A stretch of 64,000 bases of DNA from Macrobrachium rosenbergii (GCF_040412425.1 NC_089749.1:31429813-31493812), one strand, 5' to 3'. Counted from the stretch's first letter, positions 34,814 to 45,366 are shown. The notes: generated by a model not told the origin, from the letters alone. Translations and numbers: made by a program.

Positions 34814-34993
34814 CAGGTTTTGCTTAAGGACTTGCTGCATTGTTTTCAGCACAGCTGATGACTGAAGAATGGGGTGGGGAGTGGGGGTGGGGGGGGTGTC
34901 ATATGACTGAAGTTCCGGCGGCAAATTTGACCCTGGTAAGGGAGCTGCTGGGCGCAAAGTAGAAACTTTCTCTTCTTCTGAGGCTGTTGCCAT
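34814..34993 (-). CDS. candidate first exon of the RAG1-like gene
   Basis: An ATG at 34993 opens a frame (MATASEEEKVSTLRPAAPLP...) rich in Pro and Ser, of about 60 codons, ending at a GTAATT donor at 34813. Its position and strand fit a first exon upstream of the RAG1-like body. No domain recognised. Confidence 0.35.
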
Positions 34994-35367
34994 CGAAATA
35001 AGCAGCTCTCAGTAGCTACTTCTCCTTATATCAGACAGTGGTAGCCTTTAAGTTTATAATAGATAAAACAATAATAGTGATCAATGGTGATCCCATGAGA
35101 TATGATAAATTTAGTGAAGACATCATTATTTCCATATATAAAAGTTATGAACAAAATATTTTATATTCAAATAACTTTTACATGTTTTATTTTATCAACA
35201 TGCAAAATTATACTACCAATACTTAAATAGTAAAAGATCTGTGAGCTTTTACTTTTTTATGCAAATACTTCGGAACTGTATTAACTAAGGATGAAAAAAT
35301 CTTTTTAGTCCACAGGTGTTTTAGTACGTGCTACATAGACTGTAATTTATGTATTCATGCTTTTTCA
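34994..35367. other. unassigned AT-rich DNA
   Basis: No supported feature. Confidence 0.4.
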
Positions 35368-36590
35368 TCAAATTCTATAACCTAGACTTTTGATCACAAT
35401 ATGGAAGATTCCGACCACTGTGAGTTGGGGTGCTGGTTGCTCAGTTTGAGTCTCTTTTTCGTGACACAAAACGGGTTCAAGGTTTGAAGTGGCTTGGGGA
35501 GGAGGGGTTGGGGGTGTTGGCTCCTCAGTCATAACCCCTTCCTCGTGACACAAAACAGGTGCTGCTTCCACTACTTGTTTGATAGTTATAGCTCTTTGCT
35601 TTGGGGGTGTCGTTGGTCTGGGTGCCAGTGCTGATGTAGGAGTTGGTCTTGATGGATTGGTTCTTACTTTCAACTGTGCAATGCGGGATAGTCGGGCACT
35701 GCAACGTTTAAACCACGCATGAGGTTTTTCAGAACAGTTGGGGCACTTGGGTGTCGTGGGTTCCCGTTTTTTCAATTTTTCCAGGCATAGCTTTATTTTG
35801 TGCCTCTTGCTGCAGATGGCACAAATTGCAGGGCCTCTGCAATGGTCCTAGTGATGGCCGTAGTGCTGGCATTTGTAGTAACCGAGAGGCTCCGGAGTGA
35901 ATTCCTCTGTGGGGAAATATCCCCACACCCTCAGCCATAGTACTTGGCTTGGGACTGGTCCTCTGAAGGTGGTGAGGATCTTCCGTGAAGGTGCTTTGTA
36001 TCTGGTTAAACACCTCTCAACATTCTCTGTTGGGTAATTACACATGATGGCCTTGTTTAGCTTCTCATTTGGGTTCAGTAACTGAAATTCTGTGTTGTCC
36101 TTCAGGAGGTCGACTGTTGCTTGATCTTTTGGAGTAATGGTGAATTCTCCTCTGTGGTTCGGTCATGCTGAGATGTTGATGCCAGGGTTGTTTTGTTGAA
36201 GAGCCACTACTGCAGCATACGAAGCCCTTCCTTCAGCTGGAAGCACTCGAAACTTCGGTAATGGGGGATACTCTTTTGTGTTGGAGACAGGAGGGGGAAG
36301 GGGTAAAGAATGAGGGGGATTGGGGTAGGATGGAGGAGGAGGAAGAGGACGAGGGTCCAAGGACCTCGGAGGACGAGGAGGAAAGGTTTGGAAGGATGAG
36401 GAGGAGGTAGAGGGCGAAAGAGAAGATGGTGGATAGGTTGTTGAGGTGTTGCATGGTCGATTCCGGGTCTTTTCTTCGAAGCTGGAGGATGAGCTTTGTC
36501 CGTGAGGTAACCAGAAGGCGGCGGTTGTTTCTTCTTATGTTGAGTCATGGTATCCAATTGACTTCCACAAAGATAAACACTTCCAAACAT
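35368..36590 (-). pseudogene. Jockey-like LINE ORF1 (gag-like), broken
   Basis: Frames at 36590-36163, 36045-35848, 36013-35729 and 35775-35368 piece together an ORF1 protein. The order is a Pro-rich N-terminus; a region reading VERCLTRYKAPSRKILTTFR; EPLGYYKCQHYGHH (first zinc knuckle); a damaged second knuckle; and CPNCSEKPHAWFKRC (third). The CCHC knuckles imply RNA or DNA binding. At least three frameshifts are needed. ORF2 (endonuclease-RT), expected at lower coordinates, is absent. Confidence 0.7.
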
Positions 36591-37093
36591 CGACGATAAT
36601 CAAAAAAAAAACAGCTGCTAAGGGCGAGTGATAAAACCATGAAACTGCCGAGAACAGTGTAGGAATTAGCACTAACCAGAGGAGGTCTTATTGTTACATG
36701 AGACTGAATCTATTAGATTTTGAAAGGTAAGGGGTTGTTAGACCAGATTGAGTCAAGTGAAGTACGATACTCACTAAATATGCATTGATCACTGAGGGAT
36801 GAATTTTGATTTAGACAGCTTTTGTAATCACTGCAAGGATTGGTCTTTGGAAGAGATAAAAGATGATAAATTGCCGAATTAGAAAGAGAAGCGTAGACTT
36901 AGAGGAGAGTAAAGAGAACAGCTAATCTTGAATCTACGCTTTCTTTAGAATTAATTAACACCTGGTCAAAAAGACAGCTAAGTCTATAGATTCTTCTCTC
37001 ATGACTATAGATCATTCTACTGTACACCCAATATGTCAGCCCAGGGTAGTAGGTTAGATTTAATGCAGTCAGATATTGACTCTGTTAAATCTA
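36591..37093. other. unassigned
   Basis: May include 5' sequence of the Jockey-like element (a short A run near 36600). No other feature. Confidence 0.35.
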
Positions 37094-37387
37094 AAAATGA
37101 TATTTTAATGATAAAATAAAGTTTGTTCATACTTACCTGGCAGATATATATACAGCTGTATTTCTCCGAAAACCGACAGAATTTCAAAACTCGCGGCACA
37201 CGCAGTGTGGCCAGGTGGTTAGTACTCATTCCCGCCGCTGGGTGGCGGGAATCGGGAACCATTCCCATTTTGTATTCAGATTTTCTAGTGCCACTGTCTC
37301 CTGAGGGGAGGTGGGTGGGCACTATAATTATATATATCTGCCAGGTAAGTATGAACAAACTTTATTTTATCATTAAAATATCATTTT
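37094..37387. mobile_element. 294-bp unit with perfect 59-bp terminal inverted repeats
   Basis: The arms 37094-37152 and 37329-37387 are exact reverse complements over 59 bp. Each carries a CAGGTAAGTAT-type 5' splice-site consensus near its inner end. About 170 bp of the left side (37119-37290) also matches, inverted, the 5' end of the adjacent DIRS-like element (about 43110-43281). It is therefore either a terminal component of that element or a MITE derived from it. Confidence 0.88.
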
Positions 37388-37809
37388 GTTCATGAAACTT
37401 ACCTGTCAGATATATATACAGCTGAATCCACCATTGGAGGTGGGTAGAGACAGAATAGGATTTAGGAAACAAATAAATGTAGGCGATTGACGCCTTGGTT
37501 CCTTACCTGTTAGCATAGCTGACTTCGAGGTTACTGTCACCCAAGCCTGCTTCTGTTTTACTAGATTCTCCAGCAAGGTAGGGACCTATAAAGCTGGTGA
37601 GATCTAGATGACCTGTCCACGGGGGCGTGACCACAATGGGACTAGATCATATGACCATACTGAGAGGGAAAAGGAGCAACAACCAACCACCTGACCGAGC
37701 CTATCTAAGCCATTGAACCTAACATAGGCTAAAGATTGGGATGTCCACATCGGTGGCCACCCAACAACCGAGAATACAAAAACCAAGATTAAAAAATACC
37801 ACCTAACCC

Positions 37810-39020
37810 CTAAAGGATAGGATGAGTATTGCCCTCTTCTCCCAACATTGTGTCTGCGGAAACGTATGGTCCCAGCGAAGAACAGTCTTCAAAAGTTGAC
37901 TTCACATCTCGTAAGTAATGCGAAGCGAACACTGAATTACTCCGCCAGAAGGTGGTACCCAGAAGATCGTTAAGAGACATGTTCTTCTGGAAAGCCACCG
38001 AAGTCGCGATGGCTCTCACTTCGTGAGCTTTCACCTTAAGAAGCCTCATGTCACCGTCTTGGCAGGAAGAATGAGCCTCTTTGATAGTACTTCTTAAAAA
38101 GAATGACAGAGCATTCTTGGACATTGGCAAGTCAGGTCTTCTAACCGAACACCACAGATTGTCCGACGGGCCTCGGCTTTCTTTCGTCCTGGCTAAGTAG
38201 AATTTGAGAGCCCTGACAGGGCACAAGACTCTCTCTGATTCTTGTCCAAGAATCTCCGTCAAACCTTTGATTTCAAAAGTCTTGGGCCACGGGTTTGAAG
38301 GATTTTCATTTTTGGCAAGAAATAAAGGACTTAGGGAGCAAACAGCATTAGGACCCCTAAAGCCAATGTGCTTGCTAATAGCCTGAACTTCACTAACCCT
38401 CTTCGCCGTCGCCAGAGAAGTTAGGAAAACCGCCTTTCTAGTCACATTCTTGAGAGAAGCAGAAGACATAAGTTCAAAAGGACTTGACATAAGAAATTTC
38501 AGTACCACATCTAGGTTCCAAGGAGGAGTCATGGGCCTAGGAACCTTAACAGTTACAAAGGATCTCAAGAGATCGTGAAGATCCTTGTTGTCGGCTAAGT
38601 CTAGGCCCCTGTGTCGGAAGACTGCCGACAGCATACTTTTATAGCCTTTAATAGTAGAGACTGCCAGTTTTTCTTTCTCCCTGAGATGCAGAAGGAAGTC
38701 TGCTATTTGAGGCACAGAGGTCGTGGTCGAGGAAATCCCGCTGCTCTTGCACCATCTCCTAAAATTGGCCCACTTCGATTGATAGACTGAATTAGAAGAG
38801 GGTCTTCTGGCACTGGCGATAGCCTTTGCCACTGCTCTCGAAAACCCCCTCGCTCTTGCCAACTTCGAGATAGTCTGAATGCAGTTAGACTCAGAGCGGG
38901 GAGGTTTTTGTGGAATCTTTGGAAATGGGGCTGCCTGAGAAGATCTACTCTTAGGGGGAGTGTCCTTGGGAAGTCCACAAGGAAGTTCATGACCTCTGTG
39001 AACCAATCCGCTGCTGGCCA
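37810..39020 (-). CDS. tyrosine recombinase of the DIRS-like element
   Basis: The C-terminal part, of roughly 400 codons, of an open frame that extends back to 40458. An N-terminal DNA-binding region (SVYQSKWANFRRWCKSSGIS, then LAVSTIKGYKSMLSAVFRH) precedes the catalytic domain. The catalytic residues look complete: Arg in TAKRVSEVQAIS, H-X2-R in KVKAHEVRAIATS and Tyr in VFASHYLRDV. It would integrate a circular DNA copy without making a target duplication. The start is uncertain because the frame overlaps the RT gene; expression by frameshift or splicing is possible. Confidence 0.85.
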
Positions 39021-40766
39021 AAAGGGGGCTATTAAAGTCATCCTTGTTCCTTCCGACGCTGAGAATTTTCTGATCACTTCTCCCAGGATCTTGAAGGGAG
39101 GAAAAGCGTAAAGATCTAGGCCCTTCCAGTCCCAGAGGAGGGCATCTACTGCTAAGGCTCCTGGATCTAAGACAGGAGAGCAGTAAAGAGGAAGCCTCTT
39201 TGTTCTGGACGTCGCAAAGAGGTCCACTAGGGGACGTCCCCATAACCTCCACAGATCCAGACACACCTCCTCGTGAAGGGTCCATTCCGTCGGCAGAAGT
39301 TGAAGCTGCCGACTGAGAAGGTCTGCGCGGATATTCTCCACGCCCGCGATGAACCTCGTGAGAATTGTGATCCCCCGAGCATGAGTCCAAAGCAGGATCT
39401 CCTTTGCCAGGTTGAACAGGGAACGGGAGCGAGTACCCCCCTGCTTCTTGAGGTAAGCTAAGGCTGTGGTGTTGTCGGAATTCACCTGAACAACCCGGCC
39501 TGACACTCGATCCTCGAAGAATTGAAGGGCTAGATGGATAGCTCCTAATTCTTTGAGATTGATGTGCCAGGACACCTGTTCCCCTCTCCAGGTGCCTGAC
39601 ACTTCTTCCCCTCCTAGTGTTGCTCCCCATCCCTCCCTGGACGCGTCGGAAAACAACACTAGGTCGGGGCTCTGAAGACGTAGAGAAACGCCTCCTGCCA
39701 GTAACAAGGGGTCGAGCCACCACCTCAGGTGAGTCTTGACAGACGGAAAGATCTTCAAGGTCTCTTCCAGGTCCTCCTTGTTCACCCAGTTCTCCGCTAG
39801 GAAAAACTGGAGCGGCCTGAGATGAAGTCTTCCCAGGGAAACAAACTTCTCCAGCGAGGAAATGGTCCCCAGCAAACTCATCCATTCCCTCACCGAGCAT
39901 GTTTCCTTCCCCAGGAGAGACGAAACTTTTTCCAAGCAATGTTGTTGACGTTCTTGGGATGGATACGCCCGAAAAGCCACTGAATCCATCTGAATCCCCA
40001 GATAGACGATGGACTGAGTCGGGATCAGATGGGACTTCTCTTTGTTGACTAGAAGTCCCAGGGACTTCGTCAACTCCAATGTCGAATTTAGGTCCTCCAG
40101 ACACTGAGCTTGGGAAGAAGCTCGAATGAGCCAATCGTCTAGGTAAAGCGAAACGCGGATCCCCGCCAAGTGAAGCCACCTCGCCACATTTCTCATGATC
40201 TCTGTGAATATCATGGGAGCTGTGCTGAGACCAAAGCAAAGAGCTCGGAATTGGAAGACTCTTCCCCCCAGTACAAACCTCAGGTACTGTCTTGACTGAG
40301 GATGTATGGGAACATGGAAGTATGCGTCTTGTAAGTCCAGAGAGACCATCCAATCTCCTGGTCTTAGAGCTCCGAGAACAGACTGGGACGTTTCCATCTT
40401 GAACTTCTCTTTGACAATGAAGCGGTTCAGTCTGCTTACGTCCAGTACAGGTCTCCAACCTCCCGACTGTTTCGGGACTAAGAACAGTCGGTTGTAGAAC
40501 CCGGAGAGGCTAGATCCTGAACTGGCTCCACAGCTCTTTTTACGAGCATCTGCTCCAAAAGATCTAAAAGGATCTGTTGTTTTTCCCAATGGTAGGAGGG
40601 CGACAGATCCTTGGGTGACGTACAAAGGGGTGGCGAATCGAGAAAGGGGATCTTGTAGCCTTTCTCTAGAACTTCGACGGACCAAGAGTCCGCCCCTTTC
40701 GCTCTCAGGCTCCCGCAAATGAAAGTAGCCTGGCTCCCACAGGTGTCTGGAGGTGTTGAAGATCAC
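38703..40766 (-). CDS. RT-RNase H-methyltransferase-like protein of the DIRS-like element
   Basis: 687 codons, open. RT fingers and palm: FYNRLFLVPKQSGGWRP and MVSLDLQDAYFHVPIHP, then catalytic YLDDW at about residues 208-212. RNase H: LVLFSDASREG, INLKELGAIHLAL and VNSDNTTAL supply the acidic residues. A C-terminal domain with VDLFATSRTKRLPLYCS and LDLYAFPPFKILGEV matches the DAM-like methyltransferase-derived region of DIRS elements. The frame begins at GTG 40766, overlapping the gag TGA by four bases (GTGA). A frameshift from gag is an alternative to independent initiation. Confidence 0.92.
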   Translation of the reverse strand: MIFNTSRHLWEPGYFHLREPESERGGLLVRRSSRERLQDPLSRFATPLYVTQGSVALLPLGKTTDPFRSFGADARKKSCGASSGSSLSGFYNRLFLVPKQSGGWRPVLDVSRLNRFIVKEKFKMETSQSVLGALRPGDWMVSLDLQDAYFHVPIHPQSRQYLRFVLGGRVFQFRALCFGLSTAPMIFTEIMRNVARWLHLAGIRVSLYLDDWLIRASSQAQCLEDLNSTLELTKSLGLLVNKEKSHLIPTQSIVYLGIQMDSVAFRAYPSQERQQHCLEKVSSLLGKETCSVREWMSLLGTISSLEKFVSLGRLHLRPLQFFLAENWVNKEDLEETLKIFPSVKTHLRWWLDPLLLAGGVSLRLQSPDLVLFSDASREGWGATLGGEEVSGTWRGEQVSWHINLKELGAIHLALQFFEDRVSGRVVQVNSDNTTALAYLKKQGGTRSRSLFNLAKEILLWTHARGITILTRFIAGVENIRADLLSRQLQLLPTEWTLHEEVCLDLWRLWGRPLVDLFATSRTKRLPLYCSPVLDPGALAVDALLWDWKGLDLYAFPPFKILGEVIRKFSASEGTRMTLIAPFWPAADWFTEVMNFLVDFPRTLPLRVDLLRQPHFQRFHKNLPALSLTAFRLSRSWQERGGFREQWQRLSPVPEDPLLIQSINRSGPILGDGARAAGFPRPRPLCLK

Positions 40767-42877
40767 TTTCTGCCCCTGGGCTTCGATGGGGCTGCTCCTC
40801 TGAAAAACCTCTCCCTTGGAGTCGATTTCGAGGAAGAAGCTCCTCCACGAAAGGGCTGTTTCTTCTTGGAGGACAGAACTGACGACGACGTAGAAGGGAC
40901 TGAAGGACGTCTAGACGAATGGGCCAGAAGATCCTGCGTGGCCTTCTCCTTAAGACTAGAAGCAAGGTCCTTGATTAAAGGCTGGGGGAAGAGATGGCTC
41001 GACAAAGGGGCAAACAATAATTCAGCCCTTTGTGACGGCGAAACTGACTTGGAGGTGAAATTGCAGTACAAGGCCCTCTTCTTCAAAAGACCTGTACAAA
41101 AATGGGAAGCCAGTTCCTCTGAGCCATCCCTGACGGCCTTATCCATGCAATTCAAAACACTGGATAGCTCCCCCAGGCTGATCGAGTCGGGGCTTCTAAG
41201 CTTGAGGTCCAAAGCACCCAAGCACCAGTCTAAGAAGTTGAAAACCTCCATAGATCGGAAGAGTCCCTTCAGATGATGGTCGGTCTCGGACATCGTCCAC
41301 GAAACCTTAGCAGTCGACAGTAGGGACCTCCTGGAAGCGTCGACAAGGCTGGCGAAATCTCCTTGAGACGAAGAAGGAACTCGAGAACCGACGTCCTCAC
41401 CTGTCTCATACCACATGCCCGCCTTACCGCAAAGCTTAGAAGGAGGAAGGGCAAAAGAAGTCTTGCCTTGCGTCTTCCGTTCCTCCATCCAGGCGTTAAC
41501 CTTCTTGAAGGCCTTCTTCGTAGCCAGTGAAGAAGTCATCTTCACAAACCCCGGCGTTCTCCTCGCTTTGGAAGAGGCAAGCTGCGAAGGAGGAGAGAGA
41601 GGAGCCGAGGGTTTAAACTTATCACCGAATAAGTCCTTAAGAAGACCGGTTAACACCTGGTAATCGGAAGACGAGGAAGCAGAAGGTTGATCAAATCCCG
41701 CAGGCTCTGAATCGCCAGAGACTTCTCCTTCATGAATGGGCGAACGACGAGAATCACAAAAAGCTTTCGGGGAACGAAGGCCTTGAGGTCCGATACGGAA
41801 GAGGGATCTACTTTTCCCTGCAGGATCAGAATGCTCTGGAGCGTCCCGACGAGTGACTAAAGAGGCGTCCTGGCGAGCGTCCTGAAGAGCATCCGATCGG
41901 GAGCCCAACCTAACGTCATGCTGAGCGTCCTGCTGAACTTCCTGCGCGGCAGCGAGAGAAGCGTCCTGACGAGCAGCTAATGAAGAGTCCTGGATAGCTG
42001 CTTGTGAGGCGTCGTGATGATGACGAGAATCACGAAAGGGAACTCGTGAGCTGTGAGGACGACAGGGCGAAGAAGCAGAAGACGGTGTCGAAGAAAAAGG
42101 AGCAGGAGAAGGGGACTTCCTGGACTTCTTAATGGGAAGCCTCAAGTCCTTGCGACGACGCGGTTCTGATTCCTTCTCGGCAAGAAGAGAGGCCAACTGA
42201 CGCTGCATATCTCGTAAGATACTCTTGGAAGGAGAGGTCTCATATCCAGGAGGAGAGGAGAACCTACGGGAAGAAGAGGGGCGAGGGGACGCCTTCTTCT
42301 TCCTTACAGGAGCAAGAACAGCTCTCTTCTGTGGCGGGAAAGCTTCAAAATCCCGCACAGACGGAGAAAACTGACGTGAAGCGTCTTCTCTAAAGCTCCT
42401 CTTCAGCGGGCGAGAGTCCTTACGAGAATTCCACCCCCTACGAGGGGAGGACGCCTCGGAGGACGAAAAGCAGTCCTTAAGGATACGAGCCGAAGCACGA
42501 TCCTTGGCAGCCTGGGAAGTGACAACAGGACCTGCCGAAGGGACGTCAGATCGGTGGGAAGCCCCCGTAACCCTCTTACGGCTTTCGACATGCCTTCTCC
42601 CTGAGTCCTGGGAGTCTGACAGAGGTCCAGGCCTAGAAGCATTATGGGGCCGATCTGACGCCCCCTCCACGACACTAGGGGGAACACTACACTGCACAGC
42701 ACTTTGTAGCGAAGACACTTTGTTTTCTAGAGCACGGATGGTGTTCATGATCTCCGTCAGGGCCAAACCCCCCGCAGACACAACCTCAGGGCCCGAAGGC
42801 AAAACCACAGGGACAGGTACAACAATGTCTACATTGGGGTTATCAGGTGAAGAAATAGAACCCTGACTCTTACACAC
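40763..42877 (-). CDS. gag-like protein of the DIRS-like element
   Basis: 704 codons, open, Ser/Arg/Lys-rich and mostly low complexity. An N-terminal third is followed by a basic Ser-rich middle and a short Gln/Asp/Ala repeat block (DASLAARQDASLAAAQ and variants). A more structured C-terminal half has LDWCLGALDLKLRSPDSISL and AVRDGSEELASHFCTG segments. It ends in an Arg/Ser-rich tail. No zinc knuckle is visible, as is usual for DIRS gag. The presumed role is to package the RNA. Confidence 0.8.
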   Translation of the reverse strand: MCKSQGSISSPDNPNVDIVVPVPVVLPSGPEVVSAGGLALTEIMNTIRALENKVSSLQSAVQCSVPPSVVEGASDRPHNASRPGPLSDSQDSGRRHVESRKRVTGASHRSDVPSAGPVVTSQAAKDRASARILKDCFSSSEASSPRRGWNSRKDSRPLKRSFREDASRQFSPSVRDFEAFPPQKRAVLAPVRKKKASPRPSSSRRFSSPPGYETSPSKSILRDMQRQLASLLAEKESEPRRRKDLRLPIKKSRKSPSPAPFSSTPSSASSPCRPHSSRVPFRDSRHHHDASQAAIQDSSLAARQDASLAAAQEVQQDAQHDVRLGSRSDALQDARQDASLVTRRDAPEHSDPAGKSRSLFRIGPQGLRSPKAFCDSRRSPIHEGEVSGDSEPAGFDQPSASSSSDYQVLTGLLKDLFGDKFKPSAPLSPPSQLASSKARRTPGFVKMTSSLATKKAFKKVNAWMEERKTQGKTSFALPPSKLCGKAGMWYETGEDVGSRVPSSSQGDFASLVDASRRSLLSTAKVSWTMSETDHHLKGLFRSMEVFNFLDWCLGALDLKLRSPDSISLGELSSVLNCMDKAVRDGSEELASHFCTGLLKKRALYCNFTSKSVSPSQRAELLFAPLSSHLFPQPLIKDLASSLKEKATQDLLAHSSRRPSVPSTSSSVLSSKKKQPFRGGASSSKSTPRERFFRGAAPSKPRGRK

Positions 42878-43285
42878 ACTCCTGGAGGAAGACCTCCTGA
42901 TCCTGTCACGCTCTAACTTACGAACTAGTACCAGACATCATTCAAGAGCAGTCAAAAGCAAAATCATAAACAGTCCACAAAAAGTGTATGCCAATCCACA
43001 AGCCAAAGTCAAAAAACCAAAAGTCAATAGAATACTCAAGTGGAAAACTATGCAAGTTAATGAAATCCAGAGGCGGAGGTACTGTAAACAGATGTTAACA
43101 GTACCGGCGACAGACAAAATCTGAATAGAAAATGGGAATGGTTCCCGATTCCCGCTACCCAGCGGCGGGAATGAGTACTAACCACCTGGCCACACTGCGT
43201 GTGCCGCGAGTTTTGAAATTCTGTCAGTTTTCGGAGAAATACAGCTGTATATATATCTGACAGGTAAGTTTCATGAACAAATTGA

Positions 43286-43577
43286 ATTTTTGAGAAATGG
43301 TTTGAGTCTTTTTCATCAATTGTGTCCTGTGCATTGGTAGGGACAGTGTCCCCTCGTTCCTTAGGCCACTCCGAGGATACAGCCTTGCCCTATCACCTCG
43401 GTGTCCCCGAGTTTCCAGACGAGGCCTAACATCCCAAGATGTTCAAGGACTGTGCCCTCTGTCTCCATCCTTTGCTTCTCGGTCCTCCATGGACAGAGTT
43501 AGATTGTGGTCTCACAAGGACAGGTATGGTAGGTCTAGATCTGTGTTTTAAGGTAGGTCAAGATCCTGTGTTTGACC
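43286..43577. other. unassigned, possibly gag-like scrap
   Basis: A plus-strand frame reads FKDCALCLHPLLLGPPWTEL around 43440-43500, suggestive of a DIRS-type gag N-terminus, but it is too short to be sure. Confidence 0.25.
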
Positions 43578-44593
43578 CTATTGTCCCATGGTGAGATGGA
43601 ACCAAAGATCGGAGATTATGTCCAAACACCACTTGATTTGCGCTACGTCCGTCTGCATTAGGGTGTTCGTTAATTCCAACAAAGCCTCATGAAATCGCGC
43701 ATCCATCATTGCATTTTCAAATTTGGTCAACAGATTTTTCACTTTCTTTACAATAACTTCGGGCGTGTCCATTGCTACTGGGAAAATAAGGTGAACTTGG
43801 ACTCCATTTGATTCCTCTTCCTTCAAGAATCTCTGAAATTCATGCAGCGCTGAACTGAGGTCCCCATCTGTACATATCCGTTGAGGGTAGCCTGTAAGGG
43901 ACATCATTTTGATCATTGCATTACAAACTTGTTTTGCCGATGGGCTGTCCTTCCATTGTTGGACCATAGGATATCCACTTAGACGATCGGCGTAAGTAAA
44001 AAATGTTGGCCCTTGAGGTAGAACAAATCTGCAGACACACTTTCAAAGGGACGTGTTGGCAAAGGGTCTGTTTTCAGAGTTTCTTTCCCCAGGCTTGGCA
44101 AATGGCGTTGACAAACTTCACATTTCTCTATCATTTGTGTTATGACATTGGTGATACCTGGCCAATATACGCACAATCGGGCTCGCTGCTTTGTTCTGGT
44201 TATTCCTTGATGGGCTGCATGTAGTCGTTCCAAAACCTCTTTCCTCTTTTGTTTCGGAATAACTAACCTTTTCCCAAACAGGACAAGATCACTATCTATA
44301 GATAATTCATGCCTTATACTTTTATACTGCTTGACACATGGTAGTGAATCCTCATGTTCAACGGTGTCCTCCATTATAGCATGAACCAGCTTTACATAAT
44401 CTAGATCATTTCGTGCTGTTTCCTGAAGTTCGTCGACAATAAGGTCAACAACTCTTCCGTCATCGTAAAATTCTGTCATCAGAAACCGATGCAATATAAA
44501 CAGCCATGACAGTGCGCTCATCAAATTCCTCTTCAGTTTGATCTGGATCATCAACAGGTGCTCGGCTGAGACAATCAGCTTTAGCATGATCAC
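43578..44593 (-). pseudogene. integrase of the truncated Gypsy element
   Basis: Frame 44593-43979 carries the H2C2 zinc-binding region (LHAAHQGITRTKQRARLCVY, then CEVCQRHLPS) and the first part of the core with FESVSADLFYLKG. Frame 43967-43578 continues the core with RICTDGDLSSALHEFQRFL (second Asp). The catalytic Glu region is degraded and the C-terminus is missing. Confidence 0.8.
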
Positions 44594-45366
44594 TTCCCTT
44601 CCTCCACTCCAATGTGAACTGAAACTGACTCTGCAAATCAGCCTTTAAATTTTGCAGTTTTACATTTTCAACCTGGTTCAAAGAGTATTTATTAAAAAGT
44701 GGTAGAAGTGGGCGGTGATCAATGATGACTGTAAAACGAGGGAGACCATGCAAGTATAATTAAATTTCAGATGGCATATTTGATAGCTAAGGCTTCAAGT
44801 TCTATCATGGAATATCTTGTTTCCACGTCCGACAAAAACCTACTTCCACAGGTGATGAGCTTCCATCCTTCTTCGTGTTTCTGAAGTAAGCTGAATCCAA
44901 ATCCTTTCAGTCTACTTGCATCCATCTCCAAACGTGTCATCCTACTGGGATCGAACTGCGCAAGAATCGGTGTTTTAGTTAACAACCCTTTAACTTTCTC
45001 AAATGCTTCACAATGTGCTGGTAACCACTGAAACTGATTTTTACTCTTAAGAAGATCTCTCAGCGGTGTGCAAGTAGCACTAATGTGCGAGCAAAATGAG
45101 CCCAGTTGATTAACCATCCCCATAAAACTTCGCAGTTCAGTGATGTTTGTAGGAGTTGCAAACTCTGTAATGGCTCTCACTTTATCTAGGTCTGCTTCTC
45201 TCCCTTCTGCGGACAAAAGAAATCCAGCAAAACGAACGGATGATCGAGCAAATTTGAATTTAGCTAGGTTCAAAGTTATACCATGCTCTACGCAATGATC
45301 AAGAAAAGCACGAACATCCAGTATGTGTTCCTCAAGTGTGCGACTAGCAATAAGAATGTCATCCAC
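44460..45366 (-). pseudogene. RT thumb and RNase H of the truncated Gypsy element
   Basis: 45366-44767 begins MDDILIASRTLEEH, the end of the catalytic YxDD box. It then shows the thumb (KVRAITEFATPTNITELRSF) and RNase H (TRLEMDASRLKGFGFSLLQK, YSMIELEALAIKYAI). 44753-44460 continues with FTVIIDHRPLLPLF, in which the DHxPL motif is kept, and KADCLSRAPVDD. A stop lies between the two frames. Confidence 0.85.

Larger units (their letters stand above)
37118..43285 (-). mobile_element. DIRS-like (tyrosine recombinase) retrotransposon, near intact
   Basis: Minus-strand order is terminal repeat, gag, RT-RNase H-methyltransferase-like, tyrosine recombinase, terminal repeat. There are no LTRs and no integrase, as in the DIRS group. 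About 170-bp inverted termini (37119-37290 and 43110-43281) differ at only a few sites. A second short inverted copy of the end, TTTGTTCATGAAACTTACCTG, starts near 37385. All three long frames are open, so this is the youngest-looking retroelement in the window. Confidence 0.9.
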
